DNA of 64,000 nucleotides from Scandinavium sp036495715 (GCA_036495715.1 DASXML010000061.1:62001-126000), one strand, 5' to 3'; shown: positions 17,404 to 26,002, numbered from the stretch's first letter. The notes: a model not told the origin generated them from the letters alone. Translations and numbers: made by a program.

Positions 17404-17436
17404 TGACTCCGGGTAAATGGCTTAAGACAGGGAACC

Positions 17437-18201
17437 ATGGCCTACAGCAAAATCCGCCAACCAAAATTATCTGACGTGATCGAGCAGCAGCTGGAGTTTT
17501 TGATTCTTGAGGGGACTCTGCGCCCCGGTGAAAAACTTCCACCTGAACGCGAGCTGGCAAAACAGTTCGACGTTTCCCGTCCCTCTCTGCGTGAGGCGAT
17601 TCAACGTCTCGAAGCGAAGGGCTTACTGCTTCGTCGCCAGGGCGGCGGTACCTTTGTCCAAAGTAGCCTGTGGCAGAGCTTCAGCGATCCGCTGGTAGAA
17701 TTGCTCTCCGATCACCCTGAATCCCAGTTTGATTTACTGGAAACCCGTCACGCGCTGGAAGGTATTGCCGCGTACTATGCTGCTTTGCGCAGCAACGAAG
17801 AAGACCGTACGCGCATCCGCGAGCTGCACACCGCGATTGAAATCGCCCAGCAGTCTGGCGATCTCGATGCCGAATCCAACGCCGTCGTCCAGTATCAAAT
17901 TGCCGTCACCGAAGCCGCTCATAATGTGGTCTTACTTCATCTGCTACGCTGCATGGAGCCTATGCTTGCGCAGAACGTTCGACAGAACTTTGAATTGCTG
18001 TATGCCAGCCGGGAAATGCTCCCGTTGGTCAGCAGCCATCGTACTCGAGTTTTCGAGGCGATAATGGCTAAGGAGCCGGAGCAGGCGCGTGAAGCGTCGC
18101 ATCGTCACCTGGCCTTCATTGAGGAAATCTTGCTGGACCGCAGCCGTGAGCAAAGTCGTCGTGACCGCTCACTTCGCCGCATACAGCAACGAAAGGACTA
18201 G
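17437..18201 (+). CDS. pdhR: Pyruvate-responsive repressor PdhR (GntR/FadR family)
   Basis: Transcriptional repressor of the pyruvate dehydrogenase operon and of respiratory genes; pyruvate releases it from DNA. 254 residues as in E. coli. The winged helix is at about residues 10–75 (LAKQFDVSRPSLREAIQRLE is the recognition region), followed by the all-helical FCD effector domain. First gene of pdhR–aceE–aceF–lpd, with its own operator just upstream. Confidence 0.97.
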   Translation: MAYSKIRQPKLSDVIEQQLEFLILEGTLRPGEKLPPERELAKQFDVSRPSLREAIQRLEAKGLLLRRQGGGTFVQSSLWQSFSDPLVELLSDHPESQFDLLETRHALEGIAAYYAALRSNEEDRTRIRELHTAIEIAQQSGDLDAESNAVVQYQIAVTEAAHNVVLLHLLRCMEPMLAQNVRQNFELLYASREMLPLVSSHRTRVFEAIMAKEPEQAREASHRHLAFIEEILLDRSREQSRRDRSLRRIQQRKD

Positions 18202-18277
18202 CAGCACTATTTTTAAGCGCCAGTTTTTAGAGCGCGGCAACTAAACGCAGAACCTGTCTTATTGCACTTTTAGTTGT

Positions 18278-18394
18278 TCAAATAATTGTGGTTGTATCGC
18301 GGCGGCAAGCGACTGAAGCCCAGGAGCATAGCGAACTATGTGACTGGGGTGAGGACGCGTAGCCAACAAAGGGACAGCCAGAAGTATGAAGAAC
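18278..18394 (-). repeat. Enterobacterial ~120-bp interspersed repeat, copy C
   Basis: Reverse-oriented copy of the element at 8850 and 9954. Read on the minus strand it gives CTTCATACTTCTGGC … CACCCCAGTCACATAG … GCTCCTGGGC … AATTATTTGA. It lies between pdhR and aceE, and is transcribed as part of the operon, ending 61 bp before the aceE start. It could fold in the mRNA and affect processing or the PdhR:E1 ratio. Confidence 0.75.
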
Positions 18395-18455
18395 AAAGAG
18401 CGCAATGGGACAGGTTCCAGACAAATCAACGATTAGATAGATAAGGAATACCCCC

Positions 18456-21119
18456 ATGTCAGACCGTTTACAAAATGACGTGGATCCGATCGAAACTCGC
18501 GACTGGCTACAGGCGATCGAATCGGTCATCCGTGAAGAAGGTGTTGAGCGTGCTCAGTATCTGATTGACCAACTGCTTTCCGAAGCCCGCAAAGGCGGTG
18601 TGAGCGTGGCAGCTGGAGCCGGGGCAAACAATTATGTGAACACGATTGCCGTTGAAGATGAACCGGAATACCCGGGAAATCTGGATCTGGAACGTCGCAT
18701 TCGTTCTGCTATCCGTTGGAACGCGATCATGACCGTTCTGCGTGCCTCCAAGAAAGACCTGGAACTGGGTGGCCACATGTCCTCCTTCCAGTCTTCTGCA
18801 ACCGTATATGAAGTGTGCTTTAACCACTTCTTCCGTGCGCGCACCGAGAAAGACGGCGGCGATCTGGTGTACTTCCAGGGCCACATCTCTCCGGGCGTTT
18901 ACGCACGTGCCTTCCTTGAAGGTCGCCTGACCGAAGATCAGATGAACAACTTCCGTCAGGAAGTTCACGGTAAAGGTTTGTCTTCTTACCCGCACCCGAA
19001 ACTGATGCCTGAATTCTGGCAGTTCCCGACCGTTTCTATGGGTCTGGGCCCAATCGGTGCTATCTACCAGGCTAAATTCCTGAAATATCTGGAACACCGT
19101 GGCCTGAAAGATACCTCTGAGCAGACCGTTTATGCCTTCCTCGGCGACGGCGAGATGGACGAACCAGAATCCAAAGGTGCTATCACCATCGCGACCCGCG
19201 ACAAACTGGATAACCTGTGCTTCATCATCAACTGTAACCTGCAGCGCCTTGATGGCCCGGTCACCGGTAACGGCAAAATCGTTAACGAACTGGAAGGCAT
19301 CTTCGCCGGTGCTGGCTGGAACGTGATTAAAGTCATGTGGGGCGGTCGTTGGGATGAGCTGCTGCGTAAAGACACCAGCGGTAAGCTGATTCAGCTGATG
19401 AACGAAACCGTTGATGGCGACTACCAGACCTTCAAATCCAAGAACGGTGCCTACGTGCGTGAGCACTTCTTCGGTAAATATCCGGAAACCGCTGCACTGG
19501 TTGCCGACTGGTCTGACGATCAGATCTGGGCGCTGAACCGTGGTGGTCACGATCCGAAGAAAGTCTATGCTGCACTGAAAAAAGCGCAGGACACCAAAGG
19601 TCAGGCGACCGTTATCCTGGCTCATACCGTTAAAGGGTATGGCATGGGCGAGACCGCTGAAGGTAAAAACATCGCTCACCAGGTGAAGAAAATGAACATG
19701 GACGGCGTGCGTTACGTCCGCGATCGTTTCAACGTGCCTGTGTCTGATGCTGATATCGAAAAACTGCCGTACGTGACTTTTGCTGAAGGTTCAGAAGAAC
19801 ACACCTATCTGCACGCGCAGCGTCAGAAACTGGGTGGCTACCTGCCATCTCGTCAGGTGAGCTTCACCGAGAAACTGGAAATGCCTGCACTGGCAGATTT
19901 CCAGCAGCTTCTGGAAGAGCAGAACAAAGAGATCTCTACCACCATCGCTTTCGTTCGTGCTCTGAATGTGATGCTGAAGAACCCGTCTATCAAAGACCGT
20001 CTGGTTCCGATCCTCGCCGATGAAGCGCGTACCTTCGGTATGGAAGGTCTGTTCCGTCAGATTGGTATCTACAGCTCTAACGGCCAGCAGTACACCCCGC
20101 AGGACCGTGAGCAGGTAGCGTATTACAAAGAAGACGAGAAAGGTCAGATCCTGCAAGAAGGGATTAACGAGCTGGGCGCAGGCGCATCCTGGCTGGCTGC
20201 TGCGACCTCTTACAGCACCAACAACCTGCCGATGATCCCGTTCTACATCTACTACTCGATGTTCGGCTTCCAGCGTATCGGCGATCTCTGCTGGCAGGCT
20301 GGCGATCAGCAGGCTCGCGGCTTCCTGGTCGGCGGTACCTCTGGTCGTACTACCCTGAACGGCGAAGGTCTGCAGCACGAAGATGGTCACAGCCATATTC
20401 AGTCTCTGACTATCCCGAACTGTATCTCTTATGACCCGTCTTACGCGTACGAAGTGGCAGTCATCATGCATGACGGTCTGGTTCGCATGTACGGTGAGAA
20501 ACAAGAGAACGTGTTCTATTACATCACCACGCTGAATGAAAACTACCACATGCCGGCGATGCCGGAAGGTGCTGAGGAAGGTATCCGTAAAGGTATCTAC
20601 AAACTCGAAACCGTTGCCGGTAGCAAAGGTAAAGTTCAGCTGTTGGGCTCCGGTTCTATCCTGCGTCACGTACGTGAAGCAGCGCAGATCCTGGCGAACG
20701 ACTACGGCGTAGGTTCTGACGTGTACTCCGTCACTTCCTTCACTGAACTGGCCCGTGACGGTCAGGACTGTGAGCGCTGGAACATGCTGCACCCGCTGGA
20801 AACTCCACGCGTTCCTTACATCGCTCAGGTGATGAACGACGCGCCAGCTGTGGCATCGACTGACTATATGAAACTGTTTGCTGAACAGGTTCGTACTTAT
20901 GTACCGGCTGATGATTACCGCGTACTGGGTACCGATGGCTTCGGTCGCTCCGACAGCCGTGAAAACCTGCGTCACCACTTCGAAGTTGATGCTTCTTATG
21001 TGGTGGTTGCAGCCCTGGGCGAACTGGCTAAACGTGGCGAAATCGACAAGAAAGTGGTGGCGGAAGCTATCACCAAATTCAACATCGATGCAGATAAAGT
21101 TAACCCGCGTCTGGCGTAA
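18456..21119 (+). CDS. aceE: Pyruvate dehydrogenase E1 component
   Basis: Thiamine-diphosphate-dependent decarboxylase of the pyruvate dehydrogenase complex; makes acetyl groups for the lipoyl arms of AceF. 887 residues, the E. coli length, homodimeric type. The TPP/Mg motif GDGEMDEPES is near residue 228, and the histidine-rich GLQHEDGHSH active-site loop is near 640. AAGGA precedes the ATG. It is 14 bp from aceF. Confidence 0.98.
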   Translation: MSDRLQNDVDPIETRDWLQAIESVIREEGVERAQYLIDQLLSEARKGGVSVAAGAGANNYVNTIAVEDEPEYPGNLDLERRIRSAIRWNAIMTVLRASKKDLELGGHMSSFQSSATVYEVCFNHFFRARTEKDGGDLVYFQGHISPGVYARAFLEGRLTEDQMNNFRQEVHGKGLSSYPHPKLMPEFWQFPTVSMGLGPIGAIYQAKFLKYLEHRGLKDTSEQTVYAFLGDGEMDEPESKGAITIATRDKLDNLCFIINCNLQRLDGPVTGNGKIVNELEGIFAGAGWNVIKVMWGGRWDELLRKDTSGKLIQLMNETVDGDYQTFKSKNGAYVREHFFGKYPETAALVADWSDDQIWALNRGGHDPKKVYAALKKAQDTKGQATVILAHTVKGYGMGETAEGKNIAHQVKKMNMDGVRYVRDRFNVPVSDADIEKLPYVTFAEGSEEHTYLHAQRQKLGGYLPSRQVSFTEKLEMPALADFQQLLEEQNKEISTTIAFVRALNVMLKNPSIKDRLVPILADEARTFGMEGLFRQIGIYSSNGQQYTPQDREQVAYYKEDEKGQILQEGINELGAGASWLAAATSYSTNNLPMIPFYIYYSMFGFQRIGDLCWQAGDQQARGFLVGGTSGRTTLNGEGLQHEDGHSHIQSLTIPNCISYDPSYAYEVAVIMHDGLVRMYGEKQENVFYYITTLNENYHMPAMPEGAEEGIRKGIYKLETVAGSKGKVQLLGSGSILRHVREAAQILANDYGVGSDVYSVTSFTELARDGQDCERWNMLHPLETPRVPYIAQVMNDAPAVASTDYMKLFAEQVRTYVPADDYRVLGTDGFGRSDSRENLRHHFEVDASYVVVAALGELAKRGEIDKKVVAEAITKFNIDADKVNPRLA

Positions 21120-21133
21120 GAGGTAAAAGAAGA

Positions 21134-23023
21134 ATGGCTATCGAAATCAATGTGCCGGACATCGGGGCTGATGAAGTTGAAATCACCGAGATTCTGGTCA
21201 AAGTAGGCGACAAAGTTGAAGCAGAACAGTCGCTGATCACCGTAGAAGGCGACAAAGCCTCTATGGAAGTTCCGTCTCCACAGGCTGGCATCGTCAAAGA
21301 GATCAAAGTCTCTGTCGGTGACAAAACCGAGACCGGCAAACTGATCATGATTTTCGATTCCGCCGACGGTGCAGCAGCAGCTGCACCTGCCAAGGCAGAA
21401 GAGAAGAAAGACGCGGCACCTGCTGCTGCCCCGGCTGCGGCTGCGGCGAAAGACGTTAATGTACCGGATATCGGCGGCGACGAAGTTGAAGTTACCGAAA
21501 TCATGGTTAAAGTCGGCGACACCGTTGCCGCTGAGCAGTCGCTGGTAACCGTTGAAGGCGACAAAGCCTCAATGGAAGTGCCAGCACCGTTCGCGGGTGT
21601 GGTGAAAGAAATCAAAATCAACACCGGCGACAAAGTATCCACCGGTTCCCTGATTATGGTCTTCGAAGTCGCGGGCGCGGCCCCTGCTGCCGCTCCGGCA
21701 CAGGCTGCTGCACCAACCGCTGCCGCAGCACCTGCTGCGTCTGGCGCGAAAGACGTTAACGTACCGGATATCGGCGGTGACGAAGTTGAAGTGACCGAAG
21801 TGATGGTGAAAGTGGGCGACAAAGTTGCCGCTGAACAGTCACTGGTAACCGTTGAAGGTGACAAGGCTTCAATGGAAGTCCCGGCACCGTTCGCAGGTAC
21901 CGTGAAAGAAATTAAAATCAGCACCGGCGACAAAGTGTCCACCGGTTCTCTGATTATGGTCTTTGAAGTGGAAGGCGCAGCGCCTGCCGCGGCTCCGGCT
22001 GCTGCACCTGCTGCTGCCGCTCCAGCCCCGGCGAAAGCAGCGCCTGCTGCGGCCCCGGCGGCAAAAGCGGAAGGCAAATCTGAGTTTGCTGAGAACGACG
22101 CTTATATTCACGCGACTCCGCTGATTCGCCGCCTGGCGCGCGAATTCGGTGTGAACCTGGCGAAAGTGAAAGGGACTGGTCGTAAAGGCCGTATCCTGCG
22201 CGAAGACGTTCAGGCTTACGTGAAAGACGCGGTGAAACGCGCTGAATCCGCTCCTGCTGCTGCCACTGGCGGCGGTCTGCCTGGCATGTTGCCGTGGCCG
22301 AAGGTTGATTTCAGCAAGTTTGGTGAAATTGAAGAAGTGGAAATGGGCCGCATCCAGAAAATCTCTGGTGCTAACCTGAGCCGTAACTGGGTGATGATCC
22401 CGCATGTTACCCACTTCGATAAAACCGATATCACCGATCTGGAAGCGTTCCGTAAGCAGCAGAATGACGAAGCGGCTAAGCGCAAACTGGATGTGAAATT
22501 CACGCCGGTTGTGTTCATCATGAAAGCGGTTGCGACTGCGCTTGAGCAGATGCCACGCTTCAACAGCTCTCTGTCTGAAGACGGTCAGAAGCTGACGCTG
22601 AAAAAATACATCAACGTGGGTGTAGCAGTTGATACGCCGAATGGTCTGGTGGTTCCGGTCTTCAAAGACGTGAACAAGAAGAGCATCACCGAGCTGTCTC
22701 GTGAGCTGATGGCGATTTCTAAGAAAGCGCGTGATGGCAAGCTGACCGCGGGCGAAATGCAGGGCGGTTGCTTCACTATCTCAAGCCTGGGCGGTATCGG
22801 GACAACGCACTTCGCGCCAATCGTTAACGCGCCAGAAGTGGCTATCCTCGGTGTCTCCAAGTCGGCGATGGAGCCGGTGTGGAATGGTAAAGAGTTCGTT
22901 CCGCGTCTGATGATGCCGATGTCTCTCTCCTTCGACCACCGTGTGATCGACGGCGCTGATGGTGCTCGCTTCATTACCATCATCAACAACACCCTGGCCG
23001 ATATTCGCCGCCTGGTGATGTAA
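21134..23023 (+). CDS. aceF: Dihydrolipoamide acetyltransferase (E2 of pyruvate dehydrogenase)
   Basis: Core E2 of the complex; carries acetyl groups on lipoyl-lysines and transfers them to CoA. 629 residues. Three lipoyl domains each carry EGDKASMEV, with lipoylated Lys41, Lys144 and Lys244, joined by flexible Ala/Pro linkers. A peripheral subunit-binding domain lies at about residues 325–365 (TPLIRRLAREFGVNL), then the catalytic domain with His602 in FDHRVIDGADG. Lipoyl domains 2 and 3 are almost identical at DNA level. Confidence 0.98.
   Translation: MAIEINVPDIGADEVEITEILVKVGDKVEAEQSLITVEGDKASMEVPSPQAGIVKEIKVSVGDKTETGKLIMIFDSADGAAAAAPAKAEEKKDAAPAAAPAAAAAKDVNVPDIGGDEVEVTEIMVKVGDTVAAEQSLVTVEGDKASMEVPAPFAGVVKEIKINTGDKVSTGSLIMVFEVAGAAPAAAPAQAAAPTAAAAPAASGAKDVNVPDIGGDEVEVTEVMVKVGDKVAAEQSLVTVEGDKASMEVPAPFAGTVKEIKISTGDKVSTGSLIMVFEVEGAAPAAAPAAAPAAAAPAPAKAAPAAAPAAKAEGKSEFAENDAYIHATPLIRRLAREFGVNLAKVKGTGRKGRILREDVQAYVKDAVKRAESAPAAATGGGLPGMLPWPKVDFSKFGEIEEVEMGRIQKISGANLSRNWVMIPHVTHFDKTDITDLEAFRKQQNDEAAKRKLDVKFTPVVFIMKAVATALEQMPRFNSSLSEDGQKLTLKKYINVGVAVDTPNGLVVPVFKDVNKKSITELSRELMAISKKARDGKLTAGEMQGGCFTISSLGGIGTTHFAPIVNAPEVAILGVSKSAMEPVWNGKEFVPRLMMPMSLSFDHRVIDGADGARFITIINNTLADIRRLVM
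21451..21970 (+). repeat. Direct repeat encoding lipoyl domains 2 and 3
   Basis: Two copies of about 220 bp, offset by exactly 300 bp (starting near 21451 and 21751), encode the second and third lipoyl domains of AceF. They differ mostly at third codon positions, whereas domain 1 is clearly more diverged. This is an in-gene domain duplication, not a mobile element. Confidence 0.85.
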
Positions 23024-23026
23024 GCG

Positions 23027-23055
23027 AAAAAGCCGGCCAATCGGCCGGCTTTTTT
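23027..23055. terminator. Terminator after aceF
   Basis: Stem AGCCGGCC / GGCCGGCT with a 4-base loop, preceded by A's and followed by a run of T's. It ends most of the pdhR–aceE–aceF transcript, leaving lpd mainly to its own promoter. Confidence 0.92.
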
Positions 23056-23223
23056 CTGGTAATCTCATGATGTTTATGAGGTTATTCGATCAAAGTCAAA
23101 TCGTGAGCCGTTTGTTGTTTCAAAATTGTTAACAATTTTGTAAAATACGGGCGGATAGAACGTCCCGGTGGATGATGGGCGATAAGACCAGGGATCACCG
23201 GATAGAAAAACATAGAGGTCATG

Positions 23224-24648
23224 ATGAGTACTGAAATCAAAACTCAGGTCGTGGTACTTGGGGCAGGCCCGGCAGGTTATTCCGCTGCCTTCCGTTGCGC
23301 TGATTTAGGTCTGGAAACCGTCATCGTCGAACGTTACAGCACCCTCGGTGGTGTTTGTCTGAACGTCGGCTGTATCCCTTCTAAAGCGCTGCTGCACGTA
23401 GCCAAAGTTATCGAAGAAGCCAAAGCGCTGGCGGAACACGGTATCGTCTTCGGCGAGCCGAAAACCGATATCGACAAGATTCGTACCTGGAAAGAAAAAG
23501 TGATCACTCAGCTGACCGGCGGTCTCGCAGGTATGGCGAAAGGCCGTAAGGTCAAAGTGGTTACCGGTCTGGGTAAATTCACCGGTGCTAACACGCTGGA
23601 AGTGGAAGGCGAAAACGGCAAAACCGTGATCAACTTCGACAACGCGATCATCGCGGCGGGTTCCCGTCCGATCGAACTGCCGTTTATCCCACATGAAGAT
23701 CCACGCGTTTGGGATTCCACCGATGCGCTGGAACTGAAAACCGTACCAAAACGCCTGCTGGTTATGGGCGGCGGGATCATCGGTCTGGAAATGGGTACCG
23801 TTTACCATTCGCTGGGTTCAGAGATTGACGTGGTTGAAATGTTCGACCAGGTCATCCCGGCAGCCGACAAAGACGTGGTTAAAGTCTTCACCAAACGCAT
23901 CAGCAAGAAATTCAACCTGATGCTGGAAACCAAAGTGACTGCCGTTGAAGCGAAAGAAGACGGTATTTATGTTTCCATGGAAGGCAAAAAAGCCCCTGCT
24001 GAAGCGCAGCGTTATGACGCCGTGCTGGTGGCCATCGGTCGTGTGCCGAACGGTAAAAACCTCGACGCGGGCAAAGCGGGCGTGGAAGTCGACGACCGTG
24101 GCTTTATCCGTGTTGATAAGCAGCTGCGCACCAACGTACCGCACATCTTTGCCATCGGCGATATCGTCGGTCAGCCAATGCTGGCGCACAAAGGTGTTCA
24201 CGAAGGTCACGTTGCCGCAGAAGTTATCGCGGGCATGAAGCACTACTTCGACCCGAAAGTGATCCCATCGATCGCCTACACTGAGCCAGAAGTTGCCTGG
24301 GTGGGTCTGACTGAGAAAGAAGCGAAAGAGAAAGGCATCAGCTACGAAACCGCCACCTTCCCGTGGGCTGCTTCTGGCCGTGCTATCGCTTCTGATTGCG
24401 CAGACGGTATGACCAAACTGATTTTCGACAAAGAAACTCACCGTGTTATCGGTGGTGCGATTGTCGGAACTAACGGCGGCGAGCTGTTGGGTGAAATCGG
24501 TCTGGCTATTGAAATGGGCTGTGACGCAGAAGACATCGCGCTGACCATCCACGCTCACCCGACTCTGCATGAGTCTGTGGGTCTGGCGGCAGAAGTGTTC
24601 GAAGGTAGCATCACCGACCTGCCGAACGCCAAAGCGAAGAAGAAATAA
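23224..24648 (+). CDS. lpd: Dihydrolipoamide dehydrogenase (E3)
   Basis: FAD/NAD flavoprotein that reoxidises dihydrolipoyl groups for pyruvate and 2-oxoglutarate dehydrogenases and the glycine cleavage system. 474 residues from the second of two adjacent ATGs, which gives the E. coli start MSTEIKTQ; the first ATG (23221) adds only one Met. It has FAD motif GAGPAGYSAA, redox-active Cys45/Cys50 (GGVCLNVGC), NAD motif GGGIIGLEMG and the C-terminal HAHPTLHE active-site His/Glu. Separate promoter in the 165-bp gap after the aceF terminator. Confidence 0.98.
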   Translation: MSTEIKTQVVVLGAGPAGYSAAFRCADLGLETVIVERYSTLGGVCLNVGCIPSKALLHVAKVIEEAKALAEHGIVFGEPKTDIDKIRTWKEKVITQLTGGLAGMAKGRKVKVVTGLGKFTGANTLEVEGENGKTVINFDNAIIAAGSRPIELPFIPHEDPRVWDSTDALELKTVPKRLLVMGGGIIGLEMGTVYHSLGSEIDVVEMFDQVIPAADKDVVKVFTKRISKKFNLMLETKVTAVEAKEDGIYVSMEGKKAPAEAQRYDAVLVAIGRVPNGKNLDAGKAGVEVDDRGFIRVDKQLRTNVPHIFAIGDIVGQPMLAHKGVHEGHVAAEVIAGMKHYFDPKVIPSIAYTEPEVAWVGLTEKEAKEKGISYETATFPWAASGRAIASDCADGMTKLIFDKETHRVIGGAIVGTNGGELLGEIGLAIEMGCDAEDIALTIHAHPTLHESVGLAAEVFEGSITDLPNAKAKKK

Positions 24649-24664
24649 GATTTCATTCTGTAAG

Positions 24665-24689
24665 AAGCGGCCTTCGGGCCGCTTTTTTT
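24665..24689 (+). terminator. Terminator after lpd
   Basis: Strong intrinsic terminator: 8-bp stem AAGCGGCC / GGCCGCTT with UUCG tetraloop and a T7 tract, 16 bp after the lpd stop. Confidence 0.95.
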
Positions 24690-24838
24690 ATCTCTGTATA
24701 AAGGTAGACAGGGCACAGCGCAGCGGTAAGTTATTTATTTAAAAACATTTCTACGTAAATATCTGCGAACATCTGCTCATGATTGTAACGATAGTCACGC
24801 ACTAAACTGATAGCGTACAAACTAAAGTGAGGTGTGCC

Positions 24839-25111
24839 ATGAAAACCCTTTTGACGACTGCAGTACTTGCTACCACATTGCTTTCAGGTCTGGCCCTGGC
24901 TGACGATCCGGTTATCCCGTGGGCGGACAACAGCGGCGGCACTGAAACGACGCACATTGCGCCAGTGGGGCAGAACCTGAATATGCAGCACCAGGCGGTA
25001 ACTCAAACGCAAGAAGGCGTTTGGGCGGCGAACTCAGGTAGCATCAAAGCAGACGAAGATGTGCTGACCACCGCTCACCCTTCGGTAGGCGCACCTTCGC
25101 CAACCAATTGA
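24839..25111 (+). CDS. Small secreted protein of unknown function
   Basis: 90 residues. I do not recognise the family. The start at 24839 was chosen because it follows a GTGAGG ribosome site and gives a classic Sec signal peptide (MKTLLTTAVLATTLLSGLALA, cleavage before DDPVIP); an in-frame ATG 12 bp upstream (24827) lacks this. The mature part of about 69 residues is polar, rich in Thr, Gln, Ala and Asn, without cysteines or membrane spans, so it is likely a soluble periplasmic protein. Monocistronic between two terminators. Confidence 0.75.
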   Translation: MKTLLTTAVLATTLLSGLALADDPVIPWADNSGGTETTHIAPVGQNLNMQHQAVTQTQEGVWAANSGSIKADEDVLTTAHPSVGAPSPTN

Positions 25112-25120
25112 TGAGCCGAT

Positions 25121-25159
25121 AAAAAAGCAGAAGGGGAATTCGCTCTCCTTCTGTTTTTT
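25121..25159. terminator. Bidirectional terminator after the small secreted gene
   Basis: A6 – stem GCAGAAGG / CCTTCTG – T6 arrangement usable in both directions: for the gene at 24839 and for the LysR remnant arriving on the minus strand. Confidence 0.85.
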
Positions 25160-25177
25160 ACCAGGCGGCGGACAGCC

Positions 25178-25339
25178 TCAGCGATTCTCTTCATAAAGCG
25201 ATAAATCCCTCGGCTTAAACTTTTCCTTCTCGATAGTTTCCACAATAAAATCAATCAGCAGTTTCAGCGCCGAGTTTTCATGCGGCAGACTTTTGGTCAT
25301 CAAAAAGATGCCCCGGTAGAAACTCTCCCCCAGCGACAA
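25178..25339 (-). pseudogene. C-terminal remnant of a LysR-type regulator
   Basis: 53 codons open to a TGA stop, reading LSLGESFYRGIFLMTKSLPH then ENSALKLLIDFIVETI. This looks like the final part of a LysR substrate-binding domain (the LPHENSALKLL pattern is common there). No start codon or DNA-binding domain exists: the frame runs straight into the oppositely oriented MFS remnant at about 25339. It is best explained as one side of a deletion that removed the 5' halves of two divergent genes. Confidence 0.55.
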
Positions 25340-25708
25340 TGCTGATATTTATTGCGGGTGTTATCGTTTTAGGCTGGACGTCAACGGGCTTTACAATGGT
25401 GATTGCGGGCGCGCTGATTGGTATTGGCTACGGTTCCGTCACCCCGATTATCCAGATGCAAATTATCAACTCGGTAGAACATCACAAAGTCGGTGTGGCG
25501 AATTCGTTGTTCTTTAATGTATGGATTTGGGACTGGCTGTCGGGGCGTTAATCTTCGGCTTGATTATTGGTCATCTCGGCTATCACGTCATTTATTATAC
25601 GGGGGCGGTGCGGTGCTTATTTCGATGCTGTATTACTTCCTGTATGTAAAAAGAAACGCTCAGACCGATGCGTGTCAGTCTGGAATACTTATTGAGGAGA
25701 AAGAATGA
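25339..25708 (+). pseudogene. C-terminal remnant of an MFS transporter, frameshifted
   Basis: The sequence encodes the last few membrane helices of a major facilitator protein but needs three frames to read. Frame 1 gives AGALIGIGYGSVTPIIQMQ … VGVANSLFFNV. It then shifts at about 25520 to MDLGLAVGALIFGLIIGHLG, and shifts again at about 25612. There a 5-bp tandem duplication (GGTGC GGTGC) breaks the frame before LISMLYYFLYVKR. All N-terminal helices are missing. It abuts the LysR remnant head to head. Confidence 0.75.
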
Positions 25709-25791
25709 ATCGACGACTTTATCGTTTTACGGGCGTGCGGTTATTGGTGATGATAGCGTTTATTTTTCTCTCCCGTCTGCTCTTACAGTAA
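25705..25791 (+). CDS. Candidate 28-residue membrane peptide
   Basis: Very small frame MNRRLYRFTGVRLLVMIAFI…, basic at the N-terminus, then one hydrophobic stretch of about 15 residues ending RLLLQ. A strong GAGGAG site lies 6 bases before the ATG, and the ATG overlaps the MFS remnant's stop (ATGA), the layout of a coupled operon partner. With its upstream gene broken it may be a leftover. Not recognised as a named family; could be chance. Confidence 0.4.
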   Translation: MNRRLYRFTGVRLLVMIAFIFLSRLLLQ

Positions 25792-25836
25792 TACCACGGA
25801 ATATTAAATAAACACCAATGAACGAGATTGCGAAAT

Positions 25837-25920
25837 ATGGACGATGACTTGTCTGAATTGATTTTCACCTGGGTTGGATTACTTGCTGTGGTTTTATTTT
25901 GCTTTACGCTGACTTGTTGA
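25837..25920 (+). CDS. Candidate 27-residue membrane peptide
   Basis: Frame MDDDLSELIFTWVGLLAVVL… with an acidic N-terminus and a single hydrophobic helix, ending FCFTLTC. No strong ribosome binding site is visible, and a 9-codon frame starting at 25819 overlaps its start. Evidence is composition only; could be chance. Confidence 0.3.
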   Translation: MDDDLSELIFTWVGLLAVVLFCFTLTC

Positions 25921-25969
25921 TAATGGTGGTTAAAAACCTTAGCAGAGTCGGGTAGGGCTATAAAATAAG

Positions 25970-25996
25970 AAGGGTTCACAATGCGTGAACCCTTTT
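25970..25996. terminator. Bidirectional terminator
   Basis: Perfect 10-bp stem AAGGGTTCAC / GTGAACCCTT with a 5-base loop and T's on the plus side. It lies between the decayed region and the convergent DUF2950 gene, serving both. Confidence 0.85.
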
Positions 25997-26002
25997 GGCA
26001 TT

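Larger units (their letters stand above)
16893..17436. promoter_or_regulatory. Intergenic control region aroP / pdhR
   Basis: 544 bp without a gene between the divergent starts of aroP and pdhR. It contains the TyrR box near aroP, and the FNR/CRP-like site, promoter and PdhR operator near pdhR (listed separately). The middle (about 17000–17280) is AT-rich and I see nothing specific in it. Confidence 0.7.

Noticed and set aside
18507..20978. Two long minus-strand frames opposite aceE (390 and 395 codons)
   Set aside because: Shadow frames caused by strong codon bias in aceE; no start signals or family resemblance.
21134..22000. Regular direct repeats that could suggest a CRISPR or satellite
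   Set aside because: They are in frame and encode the three lipoyl domains of AceF; unit length and spacing do not fit CRISPR.
21100..22077. Long Ala/Ser/Thr-rich minus-strand frame of 325 codons
   Set aside because: It is the antisense of the aceF lipoyl-domain region; composition mirrors the Ala/Pro linkers and there is no ribosome site or independent signal.
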